Positions 29,551 to 37,931 of a stretch of DNA of 47,645 nucleotides are shown in pieces. This DNA is from Prevotella sp. (lineage in GTDB: Bacteria > Bacteroidota > Bacteroidia > Bacteroidales > Bacteroidaceae). The stretch's first letter is position 1. Every line of letters starts with the position of its first letter. Location: positions 1 to 47,645 of the forward strand of contig JAFZIL010000094.1 of NCBI GenBank assembly GCA_017554385.1. The letters are read 5' to 3'. Under the pieces are notes generated by a model. That model was not told the origin of the DNA. It saw nothing but the letters and a program-made list of their open reading frames with translations, and did not search any database. The position numbers and the translations under genes are program-made.

Positions 29551-32013
29551 ATGAAAAAGCTGTTATTATCATTCTTTATTGTGCATTGTGCATTATGCAT
29601 TGTGCATTGTGAACAAGCTGTAGCGCAAAAGGGCTACCCCATCAGCCCCGTGCCCTTCACCGCAGTAAAAGTAACTCCCGGCACGTTCTGGGGACAGCGT
29701 CTGCAGGCCAGCCGCGAGGTGACCATCCCCCTCGCCTTCTCGAAGTGCGAGAGCGAGGGCCGATACAAGAACTTCGACAACGCTGCTGCCCATCTGAAGG
29801 ACCCGTCGAAAGTGTTCAAGGTGAACGGCGTGGGCTACTCCTTCGACGACACCGACCCCTACAAGACCCTTGAGGGTGCCGCCTATATCCTGCAGACCTA
29901 TCCTGACAAGAAACTCGAGGCCTACTGCGACTCCGTCATCGACATCATCGGTAGTGCACAGGAGCCCGACGGCTACCTCTACACCGCCCGTACGCAGAAC
30001 CCCAACGACCCACACCACTGGGCTGGCAATCGTCGATGGGTGAAGGAGGAAGACCTCTCGCACGAGCTCTACAACCTCGGCCACATGGTAGAGGGTGCAG
30101 TGGCCTACTGGCAGGCTACCGGCAAGCGGAAGTTCCTCGACATCGCATGCCGCTATGCCGACGTGGCCTGCAAGGAGGTAGGTCCCACCCCTGGTCAGAT
30201 GTGTGTGGTGCCCGGTCACCAAATTGCTGAGATGGCCATGGCCCGTCTCTACCTGGCTACCGGACAGCAGCGCTATCTTGACTTTGCCAAGTTCCTGCTC
30301 GACTATCGCGGAAAGACCGAGATCAAGAACGATTATAGCCAAAGCCACAAACCCGTCATAGAGCAGGACGAGGCCGTAGGCCATGCCGTCCGCGCCGCCT
30401 ATATGTATGCAGGTATGGCTGACGTAGCTGCGCTGACTGGCGACGAGAGTTACATCAAGGCCATCGACAACATCTGGGACAACATCGTCACGAAGAAGCT
30501 GTACGTCACAGGAGGCATTGGAGCCACAGCTTCAGGTGAGGCCTTCGGTAAGAATTATGAGTTACCCAACATGAGCGCCTACTGTGAGACCTGTGCCGCT
30601 ATCGGCAATGTATACGTCAACTACCGTCTGTTCCTGCTCCACGGTGAGTCTAAGTACTACGACGTGCTGGAGCGCACACTCTACAACGGTCTGATCTCTG
30701 GCGTCTCACTCCAAGGTAACGGATTCTTCTACCCCAACCCATTGGAGTCTATGGGCCAGCACCAGCGTCAGGCTTGGTTCGGCTGCGCCTGCTGCCCTTC
30801 GAACATCTGCCGCTTCATCCCCTCACTGCCCGGCTACGTCTATGCTGTGGATGAGGGAGTGAAAGGGAGTGAAAGAGACAATACTCCTGCTGTTTATGTG
30901 AACCTTTTCCTCTCTAATAAGAGCACGCTGAAGGTTGGCAACAAGCAGGTTGGCCTGACCCAACAGACCAACTACCCATGGGATGGCGACATCCTGCTGA
31001 CCGTCGACAAAAACGCTGCCGGACAGTTCTCCCTGAAAATCCGCGTCCCCGGCTGGATCAAAGGTCACCCCGTTCCCTCCGACCTCTATACCTATACCGA
31101 CAACAAGCGCCTCGCTTACACCATCACCGTGAATGGCAGTGTGGTCGGCAATATTGTTGCCGACGGCTATTACACCATCAACCGCAAGTGGAAGAAAGGT
31201 GACAAGGTGCAGATCCACTTCGACATGGAGCCTCGTACCGTCCGTGCCAACAATAAGGTAGAGGCCGATCGTGGCATGGTTTCCATCGAGCGCGGACCGC
31301 TGGTTTACTGCGCCGAGCATCCCGACAACAACTTTGACATCATGAGTGCCCTGGTGAACCAGGAACCGCAGTTCTGCCTCGGCGACGGCCAGGTGGTTGG
31401 CACCCCCATCAAGACACTCACCACCGATGCCCAGACCCTGAACTTCAACAAGCAGGGTAAGCTCGAAACAAAAGACCAGACACTCACGTTGATTCCCTAT
31501 TATGCATGGTGTCATCGCGGCAGCGGCAAGATGCGCGTCTGGTTGCCACAGGATCTCAAAGCAACCAACCCCTCACAGCCCGCAACACTGGCATCGGAAA
31601 GCAAGGTGAGCGCCTCGATGGATCGTCTGCCTGCCCTCTCAGCCATCAACGACCGTTTGATACCGAAGGACGAGAACGACCGCTCTGTTCCCTACACCCA
31701 CTGGTGGCCGAAGAAGGCTGCCACTGAGTGGCTCGGCTACGAGTTCCTGAAGGAATGTACCGTTCAGAGCTGCACCGTCTACTGGTACGACGATGGACCT
31801 TGGGGTGGCTGCCGCGTACCAAAATCGTGGCGCATCCTCTATCAGGACGCTCAAGGACAATGGAAGCCCGTCAGCGGTGCCGACCGCTATCCTACCGACA
31901 AGGGAAGTGCCTGCACTGTCAACTTTGACCCAGTAAGCACTAAAGCATTACGACTGGAAGTTGAATTGCCCGTAGACAATTCAGCCGGTGTGTTTGAATG
32001 GATAGTAAGATGA
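29551..32013 (+). CDS. Secreted GH127-family beta-L-arabinofuranosidase
   Basis: This 820-residue enzyme belongs to the DUF1680/GH127 family. The N-terminus (PISPVPFTAVKVTPGTFWGQRL) and the (alpha/alpha)6 domain contain GHMVEGAVAYW, VVPGHQIAEMAMARLY, AYCETCAAIGN with the Glu and Cys zinc ligands, and FGCACCPSNICRF with the Cys pair, one of which is the nucleophile. This 'ETC ... CCPSN' set is the clearest evidence of true GH127 activity on beta-1,2-linked L-arabinofuranose. The C-terminal 170 residues form an extra beta domain (AATEWLGYEFLKECTVQSC...). The signal peptide is odd: its hydrophobic core IVHCALCIVHC is encoded by a 7-bp-period repeat (29576-29611). Ends convergently with the histidine kinase gene. 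Confidence 0.92.
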   Translation: MKKLLLSFFIVHCALCIVHCEQAVAQKGYPISPVPFTAVKVTPGTFWGQRLQASREVTIPLAFSKCESEGRYKNFDNAAAHLKDPSKVFKVNGVGYSFDDTDPYKTLEGAAYILQTYPDKKLEAYCDSVIDIIGSAQEPDGYLYTARTQNPNDPHHWAGNRRWVKEEDLSHELYNLGHMVEGAVAYWQATGKRKFLDIACRYADVACKEVGPTPGQMCVVPGHQIAEMAMARLYLATGQQRYLDFAKFLLDYRGKTEIKNDYSQSHKPVIEQDEAVGHAVRAAYMYAGMADVAALTGDESYIKAIDNIWDNIVTKKLYVTGGIGATASGEAFGKNYELPNMSAYCETCAAIGNVYVNYRLFLLHGESKYYDVLERTLYNGLISGVSLQGNGFFYPNPLESMGQHQRQAWFGCACCPSNICRFIPSLPGYVYAVDEGVKGSERDNTPAVYVNLFLSNKSTLKVGNKQVGLTQQTNYPWDGDILLTVDKNAAGQFSLKIRVPGWIKGHPVPSDLYTYTDNKRLAYTITVNGSVVGNIVADGYYTINRKWKKGDKVQIHFDMEPRTVRANNKVEADRGMVSIERGPLVYCAEHPDNNFDIMSALVNQEPQFCLGDGQVVGTPIKTLTTDAQTLNFNKQGKLETKDQTLTLIPYYAWCHRGSGKMRVWLPQDLKATNPSQPATLASESKVSASMDRLPALSAINDRLIPKDENDRSVPYTHWWPKKAATEWLGYEFLKECTVQSCTVYWYDDGPWGGCRVPKSWRILYQDAQGQWKPVSGADRYPTDKGSACTVNFDPVSTKALRLEVELPVDNSAGVFEWIVR
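29576..29611 (+). repeat. 7-bp-period GTGCATT array inside a signal-peptide region
   Basis: GTGCATT, GTGCATT, ATGCATT, GTGCATT and GTG follow in tandem and are translated as IVHCALCIVHC, which supplies the hydrophobic core of the GH127 signal peptide. Confidence 0.8.
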
Positions 32014-32051
32014 CCTAAAACATTTCAGGTCATTCATTAGGTAACAACCTT

Positions 32052-34121
32052 CTACCGTAAGGGCAGCGACATCACGAATCGCGCACCAGCAGTATAATCG
32101 GTGTCAAGCGTGATGTCGCCGTTCATATGACGGGCCATAGAACGGGCGATGGAAAGACCGATGCCGGTACCATCCGTATACTCGTCGAGCTGTACAAACT
32201 CAGTGAAAATATTCTCGGCCTGCTCGGGCGGGATGCCAATACCGGTATCCTCAACCACAAAGGCCACCTCATCATTATCCACATTGACGCTGAGAACAAC
32301 TTGCGCCTTCTCATGCTCGTCGTGATGGGTCTTGAAGGCCAAGGGGTGGGTGAACTTCATGGCATTGTCGAGTAACAGTGCCAAAGACTTGACGGCCGAC
32401 TTCCTATTGGTGACAAAGGATATAGACTCGGCTTCTGACGCTACTTGCAACTGGAACACAAGATGGTCGGCTTTCTGGATGCCACTCTTGTCGATGGCCT
32501 GGGTAGCCACCTCGGCAGGACTTACCTTATCGCAGCACTCGATGGCGGCATCACTGTTTACCAGGCTCAAGTCGAGCATCTTATCCACCAGCTTAGTAAT
32601 GCGCTCGCTATTCTCCACAATCTTATGGCTAATAGACTGCAACTCGTCGTAATCGATTTCGATACCAGGCGTAGTGAGCACCTGACTGAACCCTGAAAGC
32701 ACATTGAGCGGTGTGCGCACCTCGTGAGAAATCTGCCGGATAAACTTCGCCTTCATGCGTGACGACTCCTCGGCACGCTCATTGGCCAACTTGAGCTGAT
32801 GGTTCTTAGCGTTTAGCTTATTGTAAGCCTTCCGGCGCTGCCTGCTGTAGATATGGAAGAAGAAGATGATGATGACCATCACGATGACGACAGTGATTAG
32901 ACGCAGATGAGAGATCTTGGCACGCTGTTCAGCAATCTGACGTTCCTTGCCCTCGGTGTCGTAGATCGTCGACAGCAGGTCGGCATCGATGATCTTCTGA
33001 CGTACAAGTGCCGTATCGTAATATTCGGCCACCACATTGGCTATGTAGAGGGCTGTATCCCGGTGACCCGCCAGCAGGTTTGCCCGATATTTGGGTAACA
33101 TGTAGCGGCCAATGTTCTCAAGGTCGCACTTATAGCCGCTCTCAAGCAAGAAGCGGTCAAGCTGGGTGTAGTTTTGAGCAGCTTCTTCATAACGGTGCGA
33201 CTCCAACAGGTATTCACAACTGTTGATGATGCTTCCCAGATTCTTAGCCAATTGGGTGGACATGTATTCACCGAAAGCCCGCTCAGCATCGTCATTACGA
33301 CCCTGGGCATGAGCCAACAGCGCCTTGCTGTAGTTGATTTCAGCCTTCATCTCGTCTACGAACACAGAATCTCGGCGAGGATGATTGTCTGCCTCAACAT
33401 ACAATGAGTCTTGACGCTGTATCCATGGTGCGGCCTCGTCGTATCGACGGGTATGGATATAGGCTCTGGCGATGGCGTTCATCGTTTTCTGGCACTCCAA
33501 CAGATCCAATGGATCGTTATTGACAGACAGGCGGACCTTCATGCTCTGCAGCGACTTCTCGAAGCTCTTGGCAGCCGCAGCAGCCTGATCCAGATACAGC
33601 TGACTCTCGCCAATCATCTGGGCGATGTCGTGATGATCCACAAAAGCGCTGTAGCCGGCAGCCTTCAGCTTGCGGTCGGCACTATATGCCTCGTGCAGGG
33701 CACGGTCATAGCGTCTCATGTCACACAGCAGGCGCACATAGTCCTTTGACGAATAGATAAACGATTCGATGTCGGCCTGACAGGTGAGGTCTTTCGCATC
33801 GATATTGGCGAGCTTATAATATAAGTTCAGTGCACTACGATGCTGACCCATCAGGTTATAGGCCACCGTGCTATAGAAGATAGCTCTTACCTGCGATAGT
33901 TCACCATTGCGCTCAAGGCTATCTGTTACGGCGAGCAGCCGTGGGAAGTCGCGTGTGTCACCAATGACGGAGACAATGGAGTCTGCGCTGTTATAGCCGT
34001 CGTCATCTGCAGCTAAGGAGCGTTGATGCTTTGCACAACTGGCCACAACAATCACTGCCAACACCATGACAAGCAGCATCATCGCTGCCCTTGAAAACAA
34101 TCGTCTGATTGGTTTTTCCAT
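32052..34121 (-). CDS. Sensor histidine kinase with periplasmic TPR-like domain
   Basis: This 689-residue sensor kinase has an N-terminal membrane/lipoprotein-like segment (MMLLVMVLAVIVVASCAKH; the Cys could be lipidated), a helical TPR-like periplasmic region (about 45-400, e.g. YNLMGQHRSALNLYYKLANID, RRYDEAAPWIQRQDSLY), a membrane segment (ITVVIVMVIIIFFFHIY, about 411-427), then HisKA (FIRQISHEVRTPLNVLSGF, phospho-His about 465) and HATPase (VVEDTGIGIPPEQAENIF and GTGIGLSIARSMARHM). No receiver or DNA-binding domain is fused, and no response regulator gene lies nearby, so its partner is elsewhere. The signal is unknown. It is close to the glycosidase operons but on the opposite strand, with its own promoter. 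Confidence 0.9.
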   Translation of the reverse strand: MEKPIRRLFSRAAMMLLVMVLAVIVVASCAKHQRSLAADDDGYNSADSIVSVIGDTRDFPRLLAVTDSLERNGELSQVRAIFYSTVAYNLMGQHRSALNLYYKLANIDAKDLTCQADIESFIYSSKDYVRLLCDMRRYDRALHEAYSADRKLKAAGYSAFVDHHDIAQMIGESQLYLDQAAAAAKSFEKSLQSMKVRLSVNNDPLDLLECQKTMNAIARAYIHTRRYDEAAPWIQRQDSLYVEADNHPRRDSVFVDEMKAEINYSKALLAHAQGRNDDAERAFGEYMSTQLAKNLGSIINSCEYLLESHRYEEAAQNYTQLDRFLLESGYKCDLENIGRYMLPKYRANLLAGHRDTALYIANVVAEYYDTALVRQKIIDADLLSTIYDTEGKERQIAEQRAKISHLRLITVVIVMVIIIFFFHIYSRQRRKAYNKLNAKNHQLKLANERAEESSRMKAKFIRQISHEVRTPLNVLSGFSQVLTTPGIEIDYDELQSISHKIVENSERITKLVDKMLDLSLVNSDAAIECCDKVSPAEVATQAIDKSGIQKADHLVFQLQVASEAESISFVTNRKSAVKSLALLLDNAMKFTHPLAFKTHHDEHEKAQVVLSVNVDNDEVAFVVEDTGIGIPPEQAENIFTEFVQLDEYTDGTGIGLSIARSMARHMNGDITLDTDYTAGARFVMSLPLR

Positions 34122-34155
34122 TGTATCCTTGCAAGTTGGTTGATTAATTTCGTTT

Positions 34156-34164
34156 GCAAAGGTA
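34156..34164 (-). promoter_or_regulatory. -7 box of the histidine kinase gene
   Basis: TACCTTTGC on the minus strand matches the Bacteroidetes -7 consensus about 35 bp upstream of the ATG at 34121. Confidence 0.6.
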
Positions 34165-34246
34165 CAAAGAAATTAGATGATGGGTGATAACTCCCTATTA
34201 AACTGTGTTAAACATACACGGATTTAACACCCAAATCAAGAAAAAA

Positions 34247-34714
34247 TCATTTCTTCCAGAAACAGGAGGTGATGTCCTCGAACTCGCCCTGATTGTTCCG
34301 ACGGTAGAGGCGCTGGTTGGTGGTGGGCTGTTTCAGGGGGCCGAGATGCTTGATGAAGGGGCCGATCTTGATGTAGTCGAAGTCCTTCTTCACGATGCCG
34401 GAGGGCACACGTATGCGTCCGCTGTACCAGGCGACCTTCATCGCGGGATATTCCTCATGGATATACTGCGCCAGCAGGTTGACACCCCTCGGGTCGGCAT
34501 CGCCGCCCATGAAGGAGATGCAGGTGATCTCGGAGCCGTATTTTGCGACAAAGACATCAATAGCGTCATTATCTAGGGGAAGACCCACGTCTTCCCAAAG
34601 ATAACGGCTATGACAACCCGGACAGTGACACGGGCAATTACTGATGTTAATTGCCAGTGTCACCTCGTCGGGAATCTCCTGAAAAACAATACCTGTATTG
34701 ACGTACTTCAGCAT
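34247..34714 (-). CDS. nrdG: Anaerobic ribonucleotide reductase activating protein
   Basis: This is a radical SAM enzyme of 155 residues that makes the glycyl radical on NrdD. The cluster motif is CPCHCPGCH (residues 27-35), which gives Cx3Cx2C for the [4Fe-4S] centre. ISFMGGDADP and DYIKIGPFIKHLGPL are conserved family segments. The N-terminal MLKYVNTGIVFQEIPDE is normal, so the gene is complete. It follows nrdD by 81 bp; the gap contains a 7-bp-period array but no clear terminator, so the two are probably co-transcribed. Confidence 0.93.
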   Translation of the reverse strand: MLKYVNTGIVFQEIPDEVTLAINISNCPCHCPGCHSRYLWEDVGLPLDNDAIDVFVAKYGSEITCISFMGGDADPRGVNLLAQYIHEEYPAMKVAWYSGRIRVPSGIVKKDFDYIKIGPFIKHLGPLKQPTTNQRLYRRNNQGEFEDITSCFWKK

Positions 34715-34730
34715 AATTCCTAATCTAAAT

Positions 34731-34795
34731 GAGGAATGAGGAATTTCTCATTTTTCATTTTTCATTTCTCATTTCTCATTTCTCTTTTTGAGATA
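34731..34795 (-). repeat. 7-bp-period array between nrdD and nrdG
   Basis: GAGGAAT, GAGGAAT and then CATTTTT, CATTTTT, CATTTCT, CATTTCT, CATTTCT run through the intergenic gap. The GAGGAAT part is partly complementary to the TTTCTCAT part, so the transcript can fold. Confidence 0.7.
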
Positions 34796-36889
34796 TTACG
34801 CATGGGCGTAATATCTCCTGGCTGCCTCCTCCTGACGTGCCTGCGAGAAGTTGGAGACGCGCTTCAGGTAGCCGATGATGCGGGTCATATAGTCCACGTT
34901 CTTAGAATGGCAGTGCGGACACTCATGCAGATAGCGCTTGTCGATAGTTCCACACTCATTGCACACGGTGTTGGGGATATTGAACGTGAAGTAGTTACAG
35001 CCTTCCTGCGCTGCCACCTTCAGCAGCTGCAGGTACTGCTGCTTCGACAGGTGCTCTTCCAGGTTCATGTGCAGGGCCGAGCCGCCTGTCAGGTGCTCGA
35101 TATAGGGAGCACCGTGGAGCTTGAACTTGTCGATAACGGAGAGCGAGTCATCCTCGACAACATAGAAATAGGAGTTGTAGCAGTCGCGGGGCACGAAGTA
35201 GCCGTCCTCACGGTCCCACTTGGCATGCTTCACGCCGACGTTCTCAGCGGGAATCATCTCGCAGTTGAACATCACGTCCTTCGTGCGATACTGCCTGTTG
35301 TACTTCTCAATGAGACCCAGGATGCCCTGAACGAAGTGCAGGTAGTCGTCGTTGGGCGTAATCTTCAGGCCCATGAACTCGGCAGCCTCCACCAGTCCAT
35401 TGATGCCGATGGTTAGATACTGGCGACTGATGTTGATATAGCCGGCATCGAACAGCGGCAGCATACCGTGGCTCTGCAGTTCCTTCAGGTTCTCGTTGTA
35501 AGCCAGCTGCACCTTGTGGCAGAGGTCAATGACCTCGCCCAGATACTCCAGATAGTCAATTTTGTGGTTCACGGCATACTGTATGCAACGATTCAGGTTG
35601 ATAGTGAGCACCGACTTCGAACCTGTCGACACACCACCGGCACCAAGCGTGTAGCTAAAGCCGTTGTCGGTAATCTCGTTGCGCAGACGACAGCACGAGC
35701 TGAGTGAGTCGGCATTGTCGCTCATGTAGGTGAAGAACGAGTGACCCTCGGAGTACATCTCTGCGGTGAACTCGCCCCACTCCTTGTCCTTGCACTCGCC
35801 GTTCTCGTCGACAAGCAGGGCCATCGTCTCCACGGGGAAGGTGAGCAAGGTCTTCGTACGCTCATTGTTGAACCACTTCATAAAGCGCTTCTGCAGCCAG
35901 CTGAGACCTTCCCAGTCGGGCTTCGAGCCGTCGGGGAAGTAGAACTCGCCGAAGATGCTCTCGAAGTAGTAGCGGTCGTAGTAGGCCACGTTCCAGAACA
36001 CAGCCTGGTAGTTACGGGCACCTGTCGGCTGGTTGAGCGAATAGACAATCTGCTCGAAATAGTCGGTGATGACCTTGTCGAGCGTACGGTGCTTCAGCGA
36101 GAGGTCTACCACCTCGTCGGCACGCTGGTAGTAGTCCAGTCCGTACTCCTTACCGATGAAGTAGTTCATATACATCAGGAACTCGGGTGTGGCACAGGCA
36201 CCACTGAGCATCGAGCTGACCATGAACACCATGTTGACGAAGCCACCGCAGTAGCTGCGCAGGTTGGTGGGAGCCGTGGAGTTGCCACCGATAGAGGCCG
36301 TACCACCGATGAGCCACGGGTACATCGTGATGGATGCACAGTAGTTGGCCAGCGATGTCTCGTCGTTCTTATAGATAAAGTGGTGCGTCAACTTGTCGAT
36401 GTACTCGTCGGCCAGCTGCTTGCCGTACATCTTCTTGATACGGTCGGTGAGCAGACGACGGTTCAGACGGATGAAGTTCGACTTGGGCAGCTCACCGATG
36501 AGCGTGGCGATGTTCTTGTGCTCCACGTTGGCGTTGGCGTCGTACTTCGATCCGGTAGCGGCATTCACACTCTCCATGTACTCAGAAAGGAACACCATCT
36601 TCTCCAAGGTCTCACGATCCTCGGTGTGTTGCTGGCGATAGAGCATGAACGACTTGGCCACCTTGTAGAACCCCTCGCGCATCAGTGCCTCCTCAACCTG
36701 ATTTTGGATGTCCTCGACCTTGATATCGTCGTGCATGTCCAGATGGCTAAGGATCTTCGACAGCGTACCCAGGTCGGTTGGTTCGTCAACACTCTCGAAT
36801 GCCTTGACGATGGCATTCATGATTTTGTCTAACGAGAAACGGTCTTTCGAGCCGTCACGTTTGGTAATGGTAAAGTTCTTAATTTCCAT
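34796..36889 (-). CDS. nrdD: Anaerobic ribonucleoside-triphosphate reductase
   Basis: This 697-residue class III ribonucleotide reductase makes deoxynucleotides without oxygen. The N-terminal ATP-cone regulatory domain reads ITKRDGSKDRFSLDKIMNAIVKAF (about 8-31). The catalytic barrel includes STAPTNLRSYCGGFVN and SLSSCCRLRN, and near the C-terminus a zinc site CNECGTIDKRYLHECPHCHS (about 642-662) precedes the glycyl-radical loop MTRIIGYLKRVSNFS with its Gly. Length and domain order are typical. The upstream region (36925-37020) carries a -7 box about 120 bp before the ATG and dyads that would be transcribed as leader. Confidence 0.95.
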   Translation of the reverse strand: MEIKNFTITKRDGSKDRFSLDKIMNAIVKAFESVDEPTDLGTLSKILSHLDMHDDIKVEDIQNQVEEALMREGFYKVAKSFMLYRQQHTEDRETLEKMVFLSEYMESVNAATGSKYDANANVEHKNIATLIGELPKSNFIRLNRRLLTDRIKKMYGKQLADEYIDKLTHHFIYKNDETSLANYCASITMYPWLIGGTASIGGNSTAPTNLRSYCGGFVNMVFMVSSMLSGACATPEFLMYMNYFIGKEYGLDYYQRADEVVDLSLKHRTLDKVITDYFEQIVYSLNQPTGARNYQAVFWNVAYYDRYYFESIFGEFYFPDGSKPDWEGLSWLQKRFMKWFNNERTKTLLTFPVETMALLVDENGECKDKEWGEFTAEMYSEGHSFFTYMSDNADSLSSCCRLRNEITDNGFSYTLGAGGVSTGSKSVLTINLNRCIQYAVNHKIDYLEYLGEVIDLCHKVQLAYNENLKELQSHGMLPLFDAGYINISRQYLTIGINGLVEAAEFMGLKITPNDDYLHFVQGILGLIEKYNRQYRTKDVMFNCEMIPAENVGVKHAKWDREDGYFVPRDCYNSYFYVVEDDSLSVIDKFKLHGAPYIEHLTGGSALHMNLEEHLSKQQYLQLLKVAAQEGCNYFTFNIPNTVCNECGTIDKRYLHECPHCHSKNVDYMTRIIGYLKRVSNFSQARQEEAARRYYAHA

Positions 36890-36934
36890 TTTATAGTTCT
36901 GATTCTTAATCGTTTGCTTCTTCCTTTCTCATGT

Positions 36935-37000
36935 AAAAGTTTTCCATTTTGGAAAACTTTTTTCTTTTCGCCTTCCAAAAAGTTTCCCGTTTTGGATAAG
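36935..37000 (-). promoter_or_regulatory. Dyads in the nrdD leader
   Basis: AAAAGTTTTCC (36935-36945) and GGAAAACTTTT (36951-36961) form a perfect 11-bp dyad around ATTTT. A related half, AGTTTCCCGTTTTGGATAAG, follows at 36981-37000, and TTATCCGAAACG further upstream (37027-37038) is its near-inverse. They may be operator sites or an RNA hairpin in the leader. Confidence 0.5.
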
Positions 37001-37010
37001 CGAATCGGGT

Positions 37011-37019
37011 GCAAAGTTA
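37011..37019 (-). promoter_or_regulatory. -7 box of nrdD
   Basis: TAACTTTGC on the minus strand matches the Bacteroidetes -7 consensus. It implies a leader of about 115 nt that includes the dyads at 36935-37000. Confidence 0.6.
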
Positions 37020-37137
37020 CAAAAATTATCCGAAACGAGCATCATAATCGAGCAGAAATTTTCCATAAAACTTCACGGTCGTATCCGAGTTTAGCTTTTC
37101 TTAATGTTGAGGATGCAGGATTTCACAAATAATTTCG

Positions 37138-37146
37138 TACCTTTGC
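37138..37146 (+). promoter_or_regulatory. -7 box of the thioesterase-rlmD-ansA operon
   Basis: TACCTTTGC on the plus strand matches the -7 consensus and lies 34 bp upstream of the ATG at 37181. Confidence 0.6.
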
Positions 37147-37180
37147 AGCGAGTATTACGAAACACTGATAATTGAAGATA

Positions 37181-37921
37181 ATGGATAAAGTAGGAACATA
37201 CGAATTCCTGGCCGAGCCGTTCCACTGCGACTTCTCCGGTCGCCTGTTTATGGGTCATCTGGGCAACCACATGCTCAACGCAGCCGACTTCCACTCCACC
37301 GACCGCGGTTTCGGCATGCAGTACCTGATGAGCATACAGCGCTCATGGGTGCTCTCGCGACTGGCTATCGAGATGGAGCAGATGCCGCAACAGTACACGC
37401 GCTTCAATGTGGAGACATGGGTGGAGAATGCCATGCGCTTCTTCACCCAGCGCAACTTCCGCGTCGTAGGCAAGGACGGCCAGGTCTACGGCTACGGCCG
37501 CTCGGTATGGGCAATGATCGACACCGAGACACGTCAGCCCACCGACCTCTTCGCCATTGACAACGGCTCACTGCGCAACTGGATCGAGAACGAGAAGCCC
37601 TGCCCTATCGACAAGGGAGGTCGCGTGCGGATGACCGACGAGGCACAACTGGTGCACGCGATTGACACCTATTATAATGATGTGGACATCAACGGCCACA
37701 TCAACTCAGTGAAATACATCGAGCATGTGCTCGATCTCTGGCCCATCGACTGGTACCGCACGCACCGCATCCGCCGCATTGAGATTGCCTATGTGGCCGA
37801 AGCACATGCCGGTGACCGGCTGTCGTTCTATCGCGAACAGACAGCCGACGATGCCTACAGCGTACGCATCACCCGCAGCGACAACACCGAGGTGGCACGA
37901 TGCCACGTCGTTTTCATTTAA
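37181..37921 (+). CDS. Acyl-ACP thioesterase
   Basis: This 246-residue double hot-dog enzyme of the FatA/FatB-like bacterial group releases free fatty acids from acyl-ACP. The N-terminal domain has FLAEPFHCDFSGRLFMGHLGNHMLNAAD and RSWVLSRLAIEM; the second begins YYNDVDINGHINSVKYIEHVLDLWP, which carries the catalytic Asn-His pair (NGHINS), followed by RIEIAYVAEAHAGDRL. A TTG at 37172 is in frame, but ATG 37181 is preferred. It is first in an operon with rlmD (10 bp downstream) and ansA (3 bp further). The product is probably for lipid turnover or phospholipid acyl-chain control. Confidence 0.9.
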   Translation: MDKVGTYEFLAEPFHCDFSGRLFMGHLGNHMLNAADFHSTDRGFGMQYLMSIQRSWVLSRLAIEMEQMPQQYTRFNVETWVENAMRFFTQRNFRVVGKDGQVYGYGRSVWAMIDTETRQPTDLFAIDNGSLRNWIENEKPCPIDKGGRVRMTDEAQLVHAIDTYYNDVDINGHINSVKYIEHVLDLWPIDWYRTHRIRRIEIAYVAEAHAGDRLSFYREQTADDAYSVRITRSDNTEVARCHVVFI

Positions 37922-37931
37922 ATTTAAGATC

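Noticed and set aside
35741-36832. 363-codon open frame antisense to nrdD
   Set aside because: It shadows a highly conserved gene and encodes no recognisable motif.
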